Below, piece after piece: positions 61,243 through 64,000 of a stretch of 64,000 nt of DNA. Location of the stretch: NCBI GenBank assembly GCA_018819265.1, contig JAHJQI010000029.1, forward strand, positions 1 to 64,000. Direction: 5' to 3'. The position numbers and the translations under genes were made by a program. The notes under the pieces are model-generated. The model saw nothing but the letters and a program-made list of their open reading frames with translations. It ran no database searches and was not told where the DNA came from. The DNA is from Alphaproteobacteria bacterium. Its GTDB lineage: Bacteria; Pseudomonadota; Alphaproteobacteria; Rhizobiales; Hyphomicrobiaceae. Every line of letters starts with the position of its first letter. The stretch's first letter is position 1.

Positions 61243-61839
61243 TCAGTCTGCCCCCTTTTCGGCCTCGTTGGCCAAAAGAGCGAATCGCAAATGATCCTGC
61301 CACGAACCGCTTATCATGAGGTAGCGTCGCGCCAAGCCTTCCCGCACAAAACCGGTGCGCTCCAGGACCCTTATCGAGGCTGTATTAGTCGGCATCGAGG
61401 CAGCCTCAAGTCGATGCAGACGCAACTGACCGAATGCGTGGGGGATAATCACCCGGACCGCCTCGCTCATATAGCCCTGGCCGACGTGAGCGGCGCCAAG
61501 CCAATAGCCCAAAGTCGCGGTCTGCATCACGCCGCGGCGCACGTTTCCGAGCGTCAATCCGCCGATCAGCCGCTCCCCGCGGATTTCGAAGACGCCAAAC
61601 GCATAGCCGAGATCCTCGCGCGCTTCCTTCTGGTAATGGCGCACGCGCCGCCGAAAGGAACTGCGCCACAATTCGTCCTGGCGCCATTCGGGCTCCCACG
61701 GCTCCAGATGCGACCGGCTGGCCGATCTGAGCTCGGACCAGTCGCTATAGTCGTCGAGCATCAGCGGACGCAGATGCAGCCGCGCGCCGCGCAGCGTTCC
61801 CAGCCCTTCGTTTGTCGTCGACGGACGCAGGAAAGCCAC
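61243..61839 (-). CDS. GNAT (RimJ/RimL-type) N-acetyltransferase
   Basis: LHLRPLMLDDYSDWSELR...GYWLGAAHVGQGYMSEAVRVIIPHAFGQLRLHRLEAASMPTNTASIRVLERTGF. Confidence 0.87.
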   Translation of the reverse strand: MAFLRPSTTNEGLGTLRGARLHLRPLMLDDYSDWSELRSASRSHLEPWEPEWRQDELWRSSFRRRVRHYQKEAREDLGYAFGVFEIRGERLIGGLTLGNVRRGVMQTATLGYWLGAAHVGQGYMSEAVRVIIPHAFGQLRLHRLEAASMPTNTASIRVLERTGFVREGLARRYLMISGSWQDHLRFALLANEAEKGAD

Positions 61840-61864
61840 CGGCAACGCCTCCTCGATCCAACAA

Positions 61865-63145
61865 TTATCCGACTGCCGCCGTTCGCAGCGCCTCGCTGAC
61901 GTGCTGCGCATGCTCCTTCGAGCGCGCTCCCGCCCCGACAACCGCCGCCGTCGGCACACCCGCCAGCATCGTGGCAATGAGCCCCCTGACGTCGTCTGCA
62001 CTGACCGCATCGACTTTGGCGACTAGCTCTTCCTTGTCGATCAGGCGGCCGCGGCAGATGAGTTGCCGCGCCATCTGTTCGGCGCGCGCCGCCGAACTTT
62101 CTAGACTCATCATCAGCCCGGCCTTGAGCTGCGCCTTCGACCGGCTGACTTCTTTCTCGCTCGGCCCCGCCTCGGCCAGCCGGATGATTTCAGTCGAGAT
62201 GACACCGAGAAGTTCGTCAGCAAGTTCCGGTGCGGTGGCCGCGTGAATCGTCATCACGCCGGTGTCGCTCAGCCCGTAGACCGAAGAATAGATGGAATAA
62301 CAAAGCCCGCGCTTCTCTCGCGCTTCCTGGAACAGTCGCGACGACATCCCCCCACCCAGCAGACCCGACAGAACTTGCGCTGCAAAGTAGTCCGGCTCGC
62401 AATGCGAAGGGCCTTCGAATCCGACGATCACATGACACTGTTCGAACGGCTGCGACGACCCCGTCACACCGCCCTTGTAGACCGCGCGCGCACCGTTGCC
62501 GGCCGCATCCCCCGTGCCAAGCCCGCCGAACAGCTCGCCCGCCAGATCGACGATCCGGCCATGATCGACCGCCCCCGCCGCGCTGACCACCATTCGCGGC
62601 GCCACGTAGCGCGCGCCAAGATAGCCCCGCAAGCCGTCAGCGGTGATCGCTTCGACCGTTTCCGGAGTGCCAAGGATGGTGCGGCCGAGCGGCTGGCTGG
62701 GATAGGCCGCGTCCTGCGCCAGGTCGTAGACGACATCGTCGGGACAATCCCGGCTCGCCGCGATTTCCTGGAGGATGACGTCGCGCTCGCGCTGCAACTC
62801 GGTTTCGTCGAACTCGGAATTCTGCAGGATGTCGCTGAGGATATCGAGCGCCTTATCCTCGTCGCCCTTCAGCACGCGCGCATAATAGGCCGTCGTCTCG
62901 AGGCTCGTCGCTGCATTGAGATCGCCGCCGACGCCCTCGATTTCCTCCGCGATGTCCTGGGCGGAGCGTTTCCCCGTGCCTTTGAAGGCCATGTGTTCGA
63001 GGAAGTGTGCGATGCCGTTTTGCGGCGCCGGATCGTGACGCGCGCCGACCCCGATCCAGGCCCCCAGCGACACCGTCTCGAGATGCCCCATCTCGTGTGT
63101 GACGACCCTCAGGCCATTGGCGAGCGTGCTGACATGTGTCGTCAT
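61865..63145 (-). CDS. M16 family zinc peptidase
   Basis: HFLEHMAFKGTGKRS (HxxEH); ARYVAPRMVVSAAGAVDHGRIVDLAGELFG. Confidence 0.93.
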   Translation of the reverse strand: MTTHVSTLANGLRVVTHEMGHLETVSLGAWIGVGARHDPAPQNGIAHFLEHMAFKGTGKRSAQDIAEEIEGVGGDLNAATSLETTAYYARVLKGDEDKALDILSDILQNSEFDETELQRERDVILQEIAASRDCPDDVVYDLAQDAAYPSQPLGRTILGTPETVEAITADGLRGYLGARYVAPRMVVSAAGAVDHGRIVDLAGELFGGLGTGDAAGNGARAVYKGGVTGSSQPFEQCHVIVGFEGPSHCEPDYFAAQVLSGLLGGGMSSRLFQEAREKRGLCYSIYSSVYGLSDTGVMTIHAATAPELADELLGVISTEIIRLAEAGPSEKEVSRSKAQLKAGLMMSLESSAARAEQMARQLICRGRLIDKEELVAKVDAVSADDVRGLIATMLAGVPTAAVVGAGARSKEHAQHVSEALRTAAVG

Positions 63146-63154
63146 TGAGATCCT

Positions 63155-64000
63155 TTACTGACCGGCACCGATCGCGCGGGCGTTACTTTCCACATAAGCT
63201 TCGATGACGGCGGCGTCGTTGTCGAGCACCCTGAACCGCTCCGGATCATTCATCAGCGAGTGCAGCCGCTCTGGCAAGCCGGGTCGCGTACCCGTGATCG
63301 CTTCCATCGCGTCCGGGAACTTGGCGGGATGCGCCGTCGCCAGCACCACCTGCGGCACGCTCCTGTCTTCGCCGTTAAGGACGCGCTCGCACGCATGTAC
63401 GCCGCAGGCCGTATGCGGTTCGACGAGATAGCCGGACCCGGCGAGAACTTTGCGGATAGACGCCGCCACTTCCGCTTCACTGGCAGCGACCGCCAGGAAA
63501 TCCCGGCCCATGGCGGCCGCCACCTTGGCGTCGAGTTCGAAGCGCTTCGATTGCCTGAGGCTCTCCATCTGCCGCCGGACCGCTCCCGCATCGCGCCCCG
63601 ATGCCTCGAAAAGGTAGCGCTCGAAGTTTGAGGAAATCTGGATGTCCATCGATGGCGACGTCGTGGCGGTAACGCCGCGCATTTCGTAGGCTCCCGTCGC
63701 AAGTGTCCGCGGCAGGATGTCGTTTTCATTGGACGCAATGACCAGCCGTTCGATAGGGAGCCCCATGCGCCTGGCCGCATAGCCCGCGAAAATATCGCCG
63801 AAGTTGCCCGTCGGCACCGCCAACGAGACGCGCCGGAAAGGCGCCCCGAGCGCCGTTGCGGCGACGAAATAATACGTGATCTGCGCCACGATCCGCGCCC
63901 AGTTGATCGAGTTGACGCCCGACAATTGCACCCGGTCGCGGAAAGCATGATTGTTGAACATCGCCTTCACTTGCGCCTGGCAGTCGTCGAAGGTTCCGCG
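63155..64000 (-). CDS. thrC: threonine synthase, 5' portion beyond the window
   Basis: INWARIVAQITYYFVAATALG...SLAVPTGNFGDIFAGYAARRMGLPIERLVIASNENDILPR; open to window end. Confidence 0.92.
   Translation of the reverse strand, partial: RGTFDDCQAQVKAMFNNHAFRDRVQLSGVNSINWARIVAQITYYFVAATALGAPFRRVSLAVPTGNFGDIFAGYAARRMGLPIERLVIASNENDILPRTLATGAYEMRGVTATTSPSMDIQISSNFERYLFEASGRDAGAVRRQMESLRQSKRFELDAKVAAAMGRDFLAVAASEAEVAASIRKVLAGSGYLVEPHTACGVHACERVLNGEDRSVPQVVLATAHPAKFPDAMEAITGTRPGLPERLHSLMNDPERFRVLDNDAAVIEAYVESNARAIGAGQ

Overview
High-GC alphaproteobacterial (Rhizobiales-like) chromosomal window, mostly core genes. It includes a CcrM-type DNA methyltransferase, an Mrp/Mnh-type antiporter operon with three D-like subunits and no full-length MrpA, rnhB, PA0069-type radical SAM, moaB, uracil-DNA glycosylase, etfD, ispE, polyprenyl synthase, glyQ/glyS, hicAB-like TA genes, smc, two DsbA-like genes, a DciA-like gene, mutY, the Fo operon atpI-B-E-F'-F, ispH-thrB-rnhA, YqgE/AlgH, a very large GGDEF/EAL protein, an M16 peptidase and a partial thrC. 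No tRNA, rRNA, CRISPR array or IS transposase was recognised. The most unusual signals are repeats. (1) A short CAACAC...GTGTTG palindrome family occurs as a perfect 33-bp x6 in-frame array in the N-terminus of glyQ, as a 36-bp x2 in-frame pair at the N-terminus of the GGDEF/EAL gene, and as intergenic copies with non-triplet spacing (35 and 38 bp) upstream of smc. (2) A set of CTAG-ended hairpins shares one geometry (outer stem, 3-4 nt asymmetric bulge, inner stem, 21-24 nt loop) but has unrelated arm sequences. (3) glyS contains an in-frame, low-GC, foreign-looking insert. (4) A low-GC islet carrying a DUF3800 gene is flanked by perfect 19-bp direct repeats. All product names come from reading the protein sequences; no searches were run.
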